A stretch of 64,000 bases of DNA from Narthecium ossifragum (lineage: Eukaryota; Streptophyta; Magnoliopsida; Dioscoreales; Nartheciaceae): positions 4,159,281-4,223,280 of the forward strand of contig OY986974.1 in the NCBI GenBank assembly GCA_963920575.1. Reading direction: 5' to 3'. A program made the position numbers and the translations under genes. The notes beneath the pieces are model-generated. The model saw only the letters and a list, made by a program, of their open reading frames with translations, did not search any database and was not told the DNA's origin. Positions 1 through 12,118 of this stretch are shown here, piece by piece (position 1 is the stretch's first letter; each line of letters begins with the position of its first letter).

Positions 1-363
1 TTTAGGCGCCATTTCATCAAATTTAGAAAGGTATAGTAGAGATGGATCATGTCTTCCTTTTAAAACATGATATCAATCAGTGGATATATCAATGTCTTAA
101 CTACGCCGCATCTCTTGGATTCTTAAAAGGGCATAAACTTTATGCACCAAATGAAGGATTGAATCTTCTCAAAAAATTGAAGGATTAAATAACAAGTCAA
201 CAACTATCCTAACGTTTTGGCTGGATTTTACAATTAAAATGGCCTAATATGGTTTCTTGGCTAGCTATTTCCATCTCATAGGCTACTTAATTCTTTCCTC
301 TCAATATAGCAAGTGATCAATTTGACGCAATTGATTCATACTTCAAGAGGAATAAATGGTTGC

Positions 364-399
364 TATAAAAAGAGGGAGAGAAAAGAAGCTTATATAAAT
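364..399 (+). promoter_or_regulatory. TATA region of the GH10 xylanase gene
   Basis: A TATAAAA motif at 364-370 and a second TATATAA-like stretch near 391-397 lie about 180-215 bases before the xylanase start codon at 579. This fits a promoter with a 5' UTR of roughly 150-190 bases. The transcription start is inferred, not seen. Confidence 0.45.
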
Positions 400-578
400 G
401 GTGCAATGTCCAACCTCTCAAATCCATGTCTTCCATCTCTACTGGTCCAAAATCTCAAGTAATTTCTTTTTTTCTTTTTCTTTTTCCAACATCCATTTTT
501 GCTCCCATTTTATCATATATTTCTTGGGTGAAAAGCAGTCTGCATTGTTTTCAGGGTCTCGGAGTTTAGCAAGGAAGG

Positions 579-3500
579 ATGAAAATTTCGGCACAAAATC
601 TAGTTTTCGTACTACTGTTTATTATATTCTTTTCAGGTTTGTATATTTGATTGCATCATCATCAAGCTCATGCGTATCTTTGTTTTAGCAACCAGGGAAC
701 TTTGGATTTCTTCAAATCAATGACGAGATTTTCCTACCCTCAGTCAGGGGTATATATACATGGAGCAGAGAGTGATATGAAACTTATTTTTCTTTTTTAT
801 TAGTTGAGACTTTGATCCTGAGTACCGCCTCATGCATGTTTTCAACCACTATACAAATTTATCACGGGGACTTCAACCCGTGATCTATAATATAACATAC
901 TATAAATACCCTTTTCATGTATCGATCACACGCAAATGCTCTCCCTATTCACAAAGATTTCCTTACTAAAATTACAAATGGAGCGATAGGCATAAAGTTG
1001 CAATGCATGCAAGGCATAAAGAGTTGCGATACTTATCAAGGATGACACAATTTTTTTTCTCTCTCAAATAGTTGATTTTATTCTTTTTTTTATTGTGAAG
1101 AACTGGTGAAGAATATTGAGTTTCTTTTAAATAGCTAGGATACTTCTTTAATTAATAGTCACGCTTATATATGTTGATCATTTCCTTGGTGGATTAGGGT
1201 GTTTGGCCGAAGCACTTTCCTACGATTACTCTGCAAGCATTGAGGCAAGTTCTAAATTTATGGATTATGAATTTTCCTTCATAATTTCAAGATCCTTCAT
1301 TAAATCAATATATTCAAGCTTCTTGATGGCGTTTAAATTTTAGAAAATTGAGTAGCAAAATCTTCAACAAAAAAAAGTTTATATATTCACTTGCATTTTT
1401 TTTAGTTTTTTTTTTTGGTTTCTCCAGTGTGTTGCAGATCCTCCTAAACCTCAATATGGCGGCGGAATCATAGTTAACCCTGAATTCAACAACAGCCTGA
1501 AAGGATGGTTGACGTTCGGATACGGAGAGATTTCAGAGAGGATCTCCGGGACCGGAAACAAGTTCTCCGTCGCTCGCAGCCGGAACAAACCCTACCAGAG
1601 TGTGTCTCAGAAGATCTACTTGCACGAATCCAAGCTCTACACCTTCTCTGGTATATATATATATTCTTTTCTCTTCATGCCGTCGTGAAACGAACAACTA
1701 TATATATATGATCATGTGTGTCTGCATGCATAAAGCTTATCTATTATATAAGATCAAGCGTATTCTATCCGACGGATAGTTATCTTATTTTTTGATTAAT
1801 TGAGCCAAAGGCTATCAAAAGCAAGAAAAAGAATTACAACAAAGATCTAGTTATCTATTACAATCCTCTTTGTTTGTGGTGTTGTCAGCTTGGTTGCAGA
1901 TCAGTGAAGGGAATGCAGCAGATGTGAGGGTTGTGTTCAAGACTGGTTTAGGGTTTGTTCATGCTGGAGCAGTCACAGCTAAGTCTGGATGCTGGTCTAT
2001 GCTTAAAGGAGGGCTTACTGTCAATGTCTCTGGCCCTGCTGAATTCTATTTTGAGGTAATTAATGGCGCCCTCGATCACATCACGCTCTAAAACTACTTG
2101 TGTTTTTCGTTGTAATATTTTTGATAGAGATACATTAAAATTCATCTCTTCGATCAGCTTAGATTTTTAATTAGAGACCATAATTTAACATGGTGTCAAA
2201 GAGTTGAGAGTTGGAATATCACTCAATTAGTCAACCTTTTATTTTATTAAGGGTTATTTTTTTAATTAGCATGAATGTAATTGAAGTTTTAAAGTTGTAT
2301 ATTTACTCTGTGAAACTTTCCAATATCGTACATGTCACACAAATCTTTAGTTTCATATATAAATGTGTAATTTAAAAGATTTTTGAGGATAATTATGTAA
2401 AAATATATATGTTACTAAATATGTGATGCACATAAAGAGACCATATTTTTTTAAAATTAAAATTGAATCTTTGATCATGACTGCATCTACATCACCTCTT
2501 CTTCACATATTTTCTAAACTAAAATAAAATGAGTCACTTTTCTAGTTCACAGATTTTTTTATCCAACGATACTTCACGTCAAATACTCTAAACCAATATT
2601 CTCTATAACACTTAAATATTCATACTTTCATTATTTCTTTATGTATTTTATTTATTATTTATTGATCATATTATGTTCATAAATATATTTGAGAATAGTT
2701 ATATATTCAAATAACTATATAATAATAATATATATTAAATAAAAATATTAAAAATTTGGAAATCTTAATGTATTATTATTTCTTATTCATCGGAGAAGAT
2801 GGGTTTGGAGAAGAGTTAAAAGGATAAATGAGTTTTGAGAATATTTTTGAAAAGTAAAAAAAGTCATATTTTATTATTAAATAACTATAGAATAGTTATT
2901 TTGTTATTACTTGAAATTATTAGAATATGAAAATCATAATATCTTATCATTTCTTATTGATTAGACAAGATAGGTTTGGAGAAAACATAAAAACATAAAA
3001 TAGATTTGGGTAAAGGATTAGAAAATGCCAAAAATTCATATTATATAATTAAATAGTGGATGCAGTTGCTCAACCGTCTAAAGTATCATCGTAGCAATTT
3101 CTAATTTAGAGTATTCCTTACAAGAGCTCCTCTGTCGTAAGTATTCCACTCTTTTACAAGAGTCCATATATATGGTTGCTCTTAGGATCTTTTGAAGGTA
3201 TCCTTGATTTCCCACTTTTCGAACGTCATCTGAATGACTAAATTTTTATTCTTTCATCAATTTAAAAATTTGTTTTATGGACAATCGATAATTTAAAAGC
3301 AACTACTACTAATTAGTTGTTTGAAATAATTCTCAGTAGCTGTTTAATTTGCAGAGCAAGAAGAGCAGTGTAGAGATCTGGGTAGATAGTGTCTCCTTGC
3401 AGCCATTCACCAAAGAAGAATGGAGATCCCATCAAGCTCAAACCATCAACAAGGTAACATTAATTGATCCACCAACAATAATCTATAAGTAGCTAGCTAG

Positions 3501-4830
3501 TGACTCCATGCATGCATTCATGCAGTCACTATAGCTGCAGAACTTAATTAATATTTTCACCAAAGTTTCATGCATGCATGCAATCATCTAAAACTCATTG
3601 AATCAAGCAATGCAGCTCCGGCGAGGAACAGTGAGGATCACCGCAGTGGACGCCTCCGGCAACCGCATCCCCGGCGCGGCCATCTCCATCAAGCCGACTC
3701 GGCCGGGGTTCCCCTTCGGCAGCGCCGTCCCGGCCACCATCCTCCAGTACCCCGCCTACCAGAACTGGTTCACCTCCCGCTTCACCGTCACCGTCTTCGA
3801 GAACGAGATGAAGTGGTACAGCACCGAGCGGCAGCCGGGTGTCGAGGACTACTCCGTCCCGGACGCCATGGTCGCCTTCTTCAAGCAGCACAACATCGCC
3901 ATCAGAGGCCACAACGTCCTGTGGGACGACCCCAAGTACCAGATGGGCTGGGTCAGCTCCCTCTCCTCCGACCAGCTCCGGCAGGCCGCCGACCGCCGCG
4001 TCAACTCCGTCGTCGGCCGCTACCGCGGCCAGCTCATCGCCTGGGACGTCGTCAACGAGAACCTCCACTTCAGCTTCTTCGAAGACAGGCTCGGCGCCGC
4101 CGCCTCGGCGGAGTTCTTCCAGAGAGCTCACCAGTCTGACCCCAATACTGTCATGTTCATGAATGACTACAACACATTGGAACAGCCCGGCGACCCGGCG
4201 TCGACGCCGCAAAAGTATCTGCAGAGGCTCTGGGGGATCTGGGGATATGGCCGCGTCAACGGCCAGAAGATGGCCATCGGCCTCGAAGGCCATTTCAACA
4301 AGCCCAACATCCCATACATGAGAGCCACTCTTGATCTCCTTGCGAAGGCCAACCTTCCTATATGGCTTACTGAAGTAGATGTTGCTAAAGACCCTAATCA
4401 GGTATGTTAAAGCATCAAATCAATTGTCCCAAAAGCTTAGGATGATTGTTGAGTGAGTTGCGGTGTTTTGTTTCAGGCTCAGTATTTGGAAGAGATTCTG
4501 AGAGAGGGGTACGCGCATCCGGGGGTGGCCGGGATCATGATGTGGGCTGGTTGGCACCAGGAGGGGTGTGACAGGATGTGCCTGACGGACAACAACTTCC
4601 ATAACCTGCCGACCGGAGATGTCGTCGATAAGCTGATCGGGGAGTGGAGGAGAGGAGGCCATGTGGAGGGGACGGCGGACGGGGATGGCGTCTTCGAAGC
4701 CGCCGGTCTCCCCCATGGAGAGTATGAGGTGACTGTAGGACATCATCCGCTGGCGTCTTCTTCGCCGTCGTCGTCGGTTCAGAGGTTTAATGTTGCTGCC
4801 GGAATGCTTGATTTCGAGATCAGAGTGTGA
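579..4830 (+). CDS. GH10 endo-1,4-beta-xylanase with one CBM22-like domain, secreted
   Basis: Seven exons fit in frame: 579-636, 1198-1244, 1428-1650, 1889-2055, 3355-3453, 3616-4401 and 4477-4830, giving about 577 residues. Exon 1 encodes a hydrophobic signal peptide (MKISAQNLVFVLLFIIFF). Exons 3-5 resemble a carbohydrate-binding module of the CBM22/CBM4_9 type (GGGIIVNPEFNNSLKGW, about residues 42-190). Exons 6-7 are the GH10 barrel, with the acid/base glutamate in WDVVNEN and the nucleophile glutamate in WLTEVDV. The family hydrolyses beta-1,4-xylan in the cell wall, and one binding module plus one catalytic domain is usual for this plant clade. Intron 2 appears to use a GC donor (GAG/GCAAGT at 1244-1250), which restores the frame into CVADPPKPQY. 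Exon 6 is far more GC-rich than the other exons. A degenerate copy follows at 5640-7865. Family and exon frame are secure; substrate detail is inferred. Confidence 0.93.
2755..3065. repeat. Degenerate tandem duplication in xylanase intron 4
   Basis: Within the 1.3-kb AT-rich fourth intron, two blocks of about 140-165 bases (near 2755-2895 and 2925-3065) share the order: TTATTATTTCTTATT-like stretch, AAGATGGGTTTGGAGAA-like core, purine-rich run, then ATTAAATAACTA-like tail. They are diverged copies. No coding content was seen in this intron. Confidence 0.4.
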
Positions 4831-5639
4831 GACCTTGTAGTTGAAAAGCTGTTTTTGATTTCAAATCAGAAAACATTGTCTCCAAAGTTCAGACTTACGT
4901 ACTAGTTGATTTTGATCATCGCTACACATGCTCTCTAATCACATGCTCCTTAATCGGGATGGATTAGATTGATTTAGATTAGATCAAATAATTAATAGAC
5001 CGATAGAACATGTCAATCATCTAATCGGTATATGTACTGAAGAGCCTAATCAACCAGTAGAACACAACCGATAGATTAGGTGACTCAATCAATAGGCATC
5101 CATTTACTACAGATCTTTACCCTTGCATATGCTTGGTACCGTTTTTGTCCACATTTTCATTGAACTAATGAGGTTCCATGCGGCTGGTGAATCACTGTGT
5201 TGTGCCCTGATTAATGCACTCTACATCGTGACAAGAGAAAAACTTATATAAAGACAAATATTTCATCTCGCATACTCCCATTTGTATCAGAAGACAAGCA
5301 TCTCATATACTCCCATTTATATCAGAAGACAAGCCAATGTATCTATATCTTTCATAAATATATTCTACACAACCCCAACAGAACAACAAAAAAAGGAGGA
5401 ATTAAAAGAGGAAGATGTTTTTGAGTATCTCTAACATTTTAAATTCATACAGATATGGAGTTCAAATAGATTCTTTGGAAGCTAATAGCTCAGAAATGTC
5501 ATTTAGAAATATCCAAATTCTAAAGTTTGACAATCATTGAACCGCCAACTCATATACAGTTTCAAAAAAGAATGATTACCATCTTTCTTGTTCATTTTGG
5601 GTAAAGAAAATGCCATGTCAAAAACTTGAGCTTGCTCAG
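4831..5639. other. Xylanase 3' flank, no gene seen
   Basis: This AT-rich stretch follows the xylanase stop codon and probably contains its 3' UTR and polyadenylation region. A repetitive ATTAGATTGATTTAGATTAGA patch lies near 4960-5090, and a diverged pair of CATCTCATATACTCCCATTT-like words lies near 5265-5335. No reading frame or RNA gene was recognised. Confidence 0.5.
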
Positions 5640-7865
5640 TGAATTGCCCAACCGCCAAAATCTCCATACTGGCGGTGGGATCAGTTGAAATCCTGAACTT
5701 AACAGGGGTCTGAAAGGATGGTCGGCATTCGGAGATTGAAAGAAGAGGTATCCTAGATAGGCAACAGGTTCTCGATTGTTCATAGTAGGAATACTTCCCA
5801 TCAGTCTCTCAGATGGGAACTTGCATGAAGATATGCGCTACAATCTCCAATAGGTTCTCAGTTCTGGTAACAAGTTCTTTGTTAGGTGAAAAATAATTAC
5901 TTCAAGTCTTCAAGCAGGCCGGAATGATCATTCCTCTTCCAGCTTGGATACAGATAGTGAAGGCATTATGTGCCAGTCAGTTGTTTCAAGACTTTATCCA
6001 TGCTGGAGCAGTCGAAGAAAAGTCTGGCATTGGTCCATTCTTAAATGATGCCTCCTTGTGAATGTCCCTCAGCCAGCCAATCTATTTTTTGAGGTAACCA
6101 TTTTTCCGATCTGCAACAGAAAATATTATACTAGCATGGAACCATAAGGCAATGTAAGCATGCATAGATAACAAACTCATGATCAGGAGCAACTATGAAG
6201 AATTGAAATGATTATTGGGCAATACAAGCTAAATCAATAATAGCTGAAGGCCAATTTATTTCAGATGACATATCTTCAGATTAAACATACATGGAAAGAT
6301 TCAATTAGCACACATAGGTAACACTTGGATCCAACAGCCATAGTCAATACCATCTAGTTTCTTCAGAACTAGTAAGCATCCTGTGTTCTTCTGTTCTGAA
6401 TGCATAGATGACAAATTTAGCAGCTTAAGTCAAAACTTTCATGATGGTGAAAAGTATTCAGACTGTTAAGCCAAAAAATTGTGCCTGTTTTCGAAACCAT
6501 GTGAAAATATAATATTGTTCATCCCAAATTGGTAGCGTTGATCCCAGCAAACTTCTAGAACCAGGAAATGATTCTCCACAAACCCAAAAAGTCAAACATC
6601 CACAAATACCACAGTAGATAAATGGGTGGATGGTGTTTGGTTATAAGTTATAATCATTCGCGAAAAAGCAATGGAGAGAACATCAAGCGGAAAACATCAA
6701 CAAGGTAACATGACATGCCTTTAAACCATAAACAAGAAACCTCTTTCTAGTGTTTCAATACAAAGCTATTAAGATCAGAGTGGAAAATAACCTCCCCACG
6801 TATACCAAAGGTCAGGATCAATGCTTAAGAAGGGAAAGAAAAACATTTACCTTGTGCAACAGTCTGCATCTGGCATAAGAGGCCTGGATTCCCATTTGGC
6901 AACGCAATGGCCAAGCCTATACTCAACCGCACAGCATACCAGAGTTGGTTCACATCTCCATTCAGAATGAGCACCTTTGAGAATGAGATAGCGTGGTATA
7001 CCAATGAGGAACTCCCTGGGCAAGGAAGACTATTGTAGTACTCTGATGCTGATACCATGTTATCTTTCTGCAAGCAACAGAGCATTGCTGTAAGGTGCCA
7101 CAACATCTTTTGGGATGATCTACGATAGAAACACAGCTATCTTCCAATCAGCTCTGGCATGCAACAAACAAACACATAAATCCATCATCAAAAGAGGTCA
7201 GCTCATTTGCCTGGGTTGTTGCAAAATAAAAATCTCCACTTTTCTTTCTTCAAAGGCAGGCTCGGGAGAGATGCATCTTTGACCTTCTACCATGAAGCAC
7301 ACAAGCTTAATGGGAACACAACCAAGTTCACGAATAATTAGAATACCTTGAAGGATCCCGGAGATGGATCAGTGACACGAACTAAATGCCTCCATAAACT
7401 TGGGTTCATTCACAGCTACCAAGGCAGTGGTGAGCAGTCGGGCTAGAGGGCCACTTTTTTAAGTCTCCCAACATCCTTTATTTCGTTCAACTTGAAATAA
7501 TCTAGCACAGTCCAAGGTCCCCTTTTAGCTTACAGCAGTAAATGTTCCTAGTGAATCAAAGCAGGTGTATACCTAAAGATTCTCTTCCACCTACTTTGCT
7601 AATGCCGAGTCTCTGTTTCATTGTCGCAGGCACAATATCTAGAAGAAATTTTGAAAGAGACCCACTCACATCCTACCGTGCAATGAATAGTAATGTTGGC
7701 AAGCTAGCATCCAGGATGTGCTCAACTGACAACAACTGCAAGAACCTCCCCACAGGAGAGGTTGTAGACGAGCTTACCAGGGACTGGAAATCTAGGCATG
7801 TGGCTTGAAGGATTCGTTGATGGTGACCTCTTCTATGGGAAGTATGAAAAATCAATCAGGTACCA
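5640..7865 (+). pseudogene. Degenerate tandem copy of the GH10 xylanase gene
   Basis: The order of the intact xylanase is repeated in decayed form. An exon-3 relic lies near 5640-5870 (GGTCTGAAAGGATGGTCGG matches the GLKGW region). An exon-4 relic lies near 5938-6095 and still ends TTTTTTGAG/GTAACC. An exon-5 relic ends in ATCAACAAG/GTAACA near 6705. An exon-6 relic (about 6850-7400) keeps the pieces RPGFPFGNA and FENEIAWY. An exon-7 relic (about 7628-7865) keeps MCSTDNNCKNLPTGEVVDEL. Stops and frameshifts break every large exon, the WDVVNEN acid/base region is damaged, and no nucleophile motif is recognisable. Introns and splice positions are kept, so this is a segmental tandem duplicate, not a retrocopy. 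No first exon with a signal peptide was found. It cannot encode a working enzyme. Confidence 0.85.
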
Positions 7866-8950
7866 TTCTAGAAATTAATCATCATTTCACGATTCAGGCT
7901 AAACGTGGAAGCCAGACAGGAAACAACTCTCCAAGTTATGGTCCAAAGTCGAGATCATTTTAAATCAAAAGGCTTACTGACTGCTGCTCATTCTTTTAAG
8001 TACTTTATTGCCCAATCTGACCATGCTTAGCTAATGTGGACTTGGCTGTGTACATATCTCCCCTAAGAAAGATCCCCTTTTGATGCCACATAGTCATCAA
8101 AATCAAATAAAAGTGTATCGGAGAGAATTCATAAACAAATGGTGATCAGAAAATAAAGGGGACAATCCGCTGTAGGCAACTGAAAAGGCTGGTTCAGAAC
8201 ATGAAGCGCAAACAAAAAGAATCTGCCAGAATAAAGCAAGGGCACACTCGATGAACCCTATGACATACATCAGAACGCAGATTTAGCCCTGCAAAAGCGA
8301 CATAAATTAGAAACTGTCTGTTAATAATGTGACAAATCGTACATCAATTATTACACTTTACAGGTCCTGTGCGATAGTCATATAGATGCCTACAATTTCC
8401 GATTTCCAACTAAAGTAACAGTTTTCTTCTCAGAGAAAGAGGTAACATAGACAACTAACAAAGGATAGCAGGAATTGGATCGCTATCAAAAGCAAGAAAG
8501 ATCTTTCCTTGATGTGAGCCAGAACAAAGTAAACACTACAGCTTGAAAAAGTGCAACTACCAGCCAGTCCAAAGAAGATATAAAGTTTGCAGGGTATTTC
8601 AGATCAACAGGTAACAAGACAGAGAAGCTAAATTACGAATCAATCATACAAAAGGTGACATGCAATCAGTACCAGACAATGGAAGCTGGAAATACTTGGA
8701 TATGCATACTTTCAGGGAAGCAAAATACTAAATACCACGTCGGAGTTTAATGTGAAAAAAATTAAGGAGAAAATGGGAAGCATGGAAGTCCGGAGGGAGA
8801 AGTATCCAGGCAAGGTGGAGGGATTGCATACCTCATCGTATCGCTTCAAATTAGAACAGTATGAGCGCTGTCTTTAGCGAAGGTTTCAAATGCCTTGTTT
8901 TTGCTTCAAATTCTTTAAGCCAATGGAATAGCAGAGGCTTGATAGGAAGT
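7866..8950. other. Spacer between xylanase relic and PPR gene
   Basis: No convincing reading frame was seen on either strand. The right part should hold the 3' UTR of the PPR gene, which reads leftward and stops at 8951. Confidence 0.5.
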
Positions 8951-11362
8951 TTACCCAGATCCTTTAGTCATTCTCTTCTGTCTCTTGATAAAGCCATTCA
9001 TCAAAGTTATGTAGGTTGAACTACTAAAAGATATTCCCTTTTGAATCATTGCATCCAACAAATGTTTAGCTTCTTTGAATTGCCCGTTATTGCATAATTC
9101 ATTAATTTGTTCTGAATAAATAGCCGAGGACCTTAATTCATTGCCTTCCTCAGATTTTTCATCCAGTGTCTGGCCTTGTGTCTCATTTACTCCTACCTCA
9201 GAAGTAGATTCTTCTGGTGAAGAAAATGTGATCTGCCCAGGTAATTTACCGCTCTCAACCATCTTTGACAGCATGCTTTGTGCTTCCTCCATTCTTCCTG
9301 CCTCAGAAAGCGCACATAGGATGACATTGCAAGTGTACGGATCAGGGCCTAATGCCTTCTCCTCCATATCAGCCAAAAGCTCCAATGCACTATCCAGCTT
9401 CCCCTCCTTACACAAGCCTTTGATCATAGTGCTGTAGGTAATAGTATCGACCTTCTTGCCTTTGGACATCCACGACTCAAAGAGTTTCAATGCCTTTTCC
9501 ACCCTACCATCATTGCAGAGCCCATTCACAAGGATGTTACATGTAACAACATCTGGCTTGAAGGAATTCTCTACCATCTTATTATGAAACTGGAATGCCT
9601 TCTCCAAATCCCCCTCTTTGCAGTACGCATGAATGACAGTATTGTATGTAATCTCATCCGGCACTAACCCTCTTTCCACTAGTTCATTCAACTTCGTGAT
9701 TGCCTCATCGGTCTTTCCAGATCTGCAAAGTCCACTGATCACAGTATTATATGTTGCAACACTAGGCATTATCCCTCTATTCCGCATCTCATCCCAGAGC
9801 TCCATTGCCTCCTTTAAGTTCTCATCTCTGAAGTATGCGGCAATCACTGTGCCATAGGTAACCTCATCCGGCACGAACCCCCGTTTCGGGGGACTCCGTA
9901 ACAGGTCGAGTGCCGTAATATAGTTCTTCTCCTTGCAAAGATTGTGGACTATAGTGTTGAGCGTAAATGTATCCATCTTATGCCCTCTCCCAATCATCTC
10001 GTCTATCAATTTGAAAGCTCGAGGCATGTCCCCCAACTTGCAATACCAACTGATCAAAGTATTATAAGTTACAATGTCTGGAACCAGGCCCTCCTCCTCG
10101 ATCTTCCTCAAATACCCAACAGCCTCCTCCACCTTCCCTTCATTGCACAACCCTTTAACAATTACGTTATAAGTGACCAGTGACGGTGCAACGCCCTTGT
10201 TGCGCATTTCATCAACCAATTGGAAGGCATCGGCACTAGTTCTCCACTCAAAGCACCCATTGATGATGGTGCTGTATGTTACATCGTCCGGAAGGATACG
10301 AAGGCGCTCCATCTCATCTCGGAGACGGAACGCCTCATCGAGACGGCCCTCACGACATAGCCCTGAGACGAGCATGTTGTAGGTGTGAATGTCAGGAAGG
10401 AAGCTGCTCCTCGTCATGAGTTCCACAGCCTTGGTAGCCTCCTTTAGCCACCCCAAACGACAGTAGGCGGCGATGAGGGTGTTGTAAGTGGACCGGTTCG
10501 GCTGGAGGCCCCTGGCCTTCATGTCAGCGAGGAGATCACGAGCTTCGCGGAGCATTCCTTTCCTACAGAAGCCATCAAGGATGGAATTGAAGAAGATGGT
10601 ATCCGGTTGGAGACCAAAGGACTCCATTTTAGGGAGGAGGGCGAGCGCGTCGGAGAAGAGGCAGCGGGTGGCGAGTGCATGGGCGAGGATGTTGAAGGTG
10701 TGATGGGTGGGGGTGACGCCCAGGGCTACGAGGTCGTCGAAAAGGGTTAAAGGGACGGATGGGGGGGAGGGGGGATGAGAGAGGGCATGGAGAAGCGAGT
10801 TGGCAGTTTTTGAGGAGGGGCGGAGGTGGCGGCGCTTCATGGAGTGGAAGAGCTGGGATGCGAGGTGGGGCAGGCAGAGGGAGAGGTAGGAGGAGAGAGC
10901 GGTGTCGAGAAGAGAACGCTTGGGAGGGGGAAGATAGCGGGAGGGGCGGATAAGGTGGCGGTGGAGGAGGCGGTGGTGGTCGAGGGGGATGAAGGAGAGG
11001 AGGAGGGACTTGACATCGGAGAACTTGCGGCGATGTATGAGAGGGGGGAAAAGGGAGAGGAGGAGCGGGAGGAGGGCGGAGGGTTCAGAGGAGAGGCGGT
11101 GGTGGAATATACGGTAGAAGGAGACTAGTGGCGCCGGAGAGGAGAGGGAGGGATGGGAGGCGGCGGAGGAAACGACACGGGGGAGAAGGGGAGGGGTGAG
11201 TCTCGGGAGGACAGGGGCGAGCATCGAGGAGAGTGGTGGGGATGAGGGATTCTGGGATGCCAAGAGGATCGAGGTTGCCGCGGCGACCACCGGGTCGCCT
11301 CCGGCGTCGTCGGCAGACAATGGAGGTACCGACGGCGGCGGAGCTGGTGCCTTGGTTTTCAT
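8951..11362 (-). CDS. P-class pentatricopeptide repeat protein
   Basis: One uninterrupted frame of 803 codons encodes a typical intronless plant PPR protein. The first 150-200 residues are proline-, serine- and leucine-rich and carry no clear domain. From about residue 220 roughly 14-16 consecutive 35-residue repeats follow, with the consensus VTYNTLI..YCK.G....A..L..EM...G..PD. Examples are TIFFNSILDGFCRKGMLREA, DVTYSTIINGC and EITYNTVIHAYCKEGDLEKA. After the thirteenth well-formed repeat there is a low-similarity insert rich in E, S and T, then two more repeat-like units before a short basic tail. No E, E+ or DYW domain is present, so it is P-class. Such proteins bind organellar RNA and affect its processing, stability or translation; the RNA target is unknown. 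The overall layout resembles Arabidopsis At2g16880, but orthology was not tested. Targeting is presumed mitochondrial or plastid. Confidence 0.93.
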   Translation of the reverse strand: MKTKAPAPPPSVPPLSADDAGGDPVVAAATSILLASQNPSSPPLSSMLAPVLPRLTPPLLPRVVSSAASHPSLSSPAPLVSFYRIFHHRLSSEPSALLPLLLSLFPPLIHRRKFSDVKSLLLSFIPLDHHRLLHRHLIRPSRYLPPPKRSLLDTALSSYLSLCLPHLASQLFHSMKRRHLRPSSKTANSLLHALSHPPSPPSVPLTLFDDLVALGVTPTHHTFNILAHALATRCLFSDALALLPKMESFGLQPDTIFFNSILDGFCRKGMLREARDLLADMKARGLQPNRSTYNTLIAAYCRLGWLKEATKAVELMTRSSFLPDIHTYNMLVSGLCREGRLDEAFRLRDEMERLRILPDDVTYSTIINGCFEWRTSADAFQLVDEMRNKGVAPSLVTYNVIVKGLCNEGKVEEAVGYLRKIEEEGLVPDIVTYNTLISWYCKLGDMPRAFKLIDEMIGRGHKMDTFTLNTIVHNLCKEKNYITALDLLRSPPKRGFVPDEVTYGTVIAAYFRDENLKEAMELWDEMRNRGIMPSVATYNTVISGLCRSGKTDEAITKLNELVERGLVPDEITYNTVIHAYCKEGDLEKAFQFHNKMVENSFKPDVVTCNILVNGLCNDGRVEKALKLFESWMSKGKKVDTITYSTMIKGLCKEGKLDSALELLADMEEKALGPDPYTCNVILCALSEAGRMEEAQSMLSKMVESGKLPGQITFSSPEESTSEVGVNETQGQTLDEKSEEGNELRSSAIYSEQINELCNNGQFKEAKHLLDAMIQKGISFSSSTYITLMNGFIKRQKRMTKGSG

Positions 11363-12118
11363 TTTTTACAAGGCCACAGTGGCGGGCGCTGATAGGGTTT
11401 GGCGGACGGCGGAGCGTGGAGGAGCGAGACTAGGAGCGCGGGGGCGCAGACCGTTTGAACGAATGAGCGAGACTAGGAGCGCGGGGGGTGTAGAAGTAGG
11501 ATGGGGAGGACTGCGGAATGTACGGCTTAGATGAGGAGATCACGAGGTTGACTTGCGGAATGGACGGCTTAGATGAGGAGATCACAGAGGTTGACTTTCG
11601 GTCTTCAAGATCCTCTTGAACATATATATATCACAAAACCAAGGGTGCTAATAAAATTCTGGGAGCCACTAATTTCCTTTTGACATTCCATGGCCAGGGA
11701 AAATTGGAAACCACCACATCACAATCAAAAGAAACTCTTGTTGGGCTCAATAACATAGTTCTTGAATGAGTGCAAGCTGAAATCACTTTAGAAGACAATT
11801 GAGTGTGCTAATTTACACGATTACGCAAGAATAGTTGGATTCACCACAAGAGAGTAACACTCTTAGATCACGAGAACAGTTCCTTGCGCGCATGAAACAT
11901 GGTCATGACTTCGGTTTCTTAAAGTTTCTGTCGAACCGACTTTCCATGCAGATCATGATTTCTGATTGGAAGCAAGCATTTGAGCACAAAATTAGGAAAG
12001 CCAATGGATCAACTTCTGGCTGACAAACCGGAGTATCCTCTGCTAACTTCCCAATCTGTGCCTCATAGAAACCACGAGACAGCTACAAAGCTTCTCTAAT
12101 TCACTATCCTCCATGTGA
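11363..12118. other. Spacer between PPR start and the next gene's stop
   Basis: The left part (11363 to about 11600) is GC-rich and should hold the PPR promoter and 5' UTR. It includes a short near-duplicate around GGATGGACGGCTTAGATGAGGAGATCAC (copies near 11523 and 11561). The right part should be the 3' UTR of the conserved unknown gene. Nothing else is recognised. Confidence 0.45.

Noticed and set aside
3595..4293. A 232-codon frame on the minus strand opposite the xylanase exon
   Set aside because: It is a shadow frame from the GC-rich codon bias of the GH10 exon; the plus strand has the conserved catalytic motifs.
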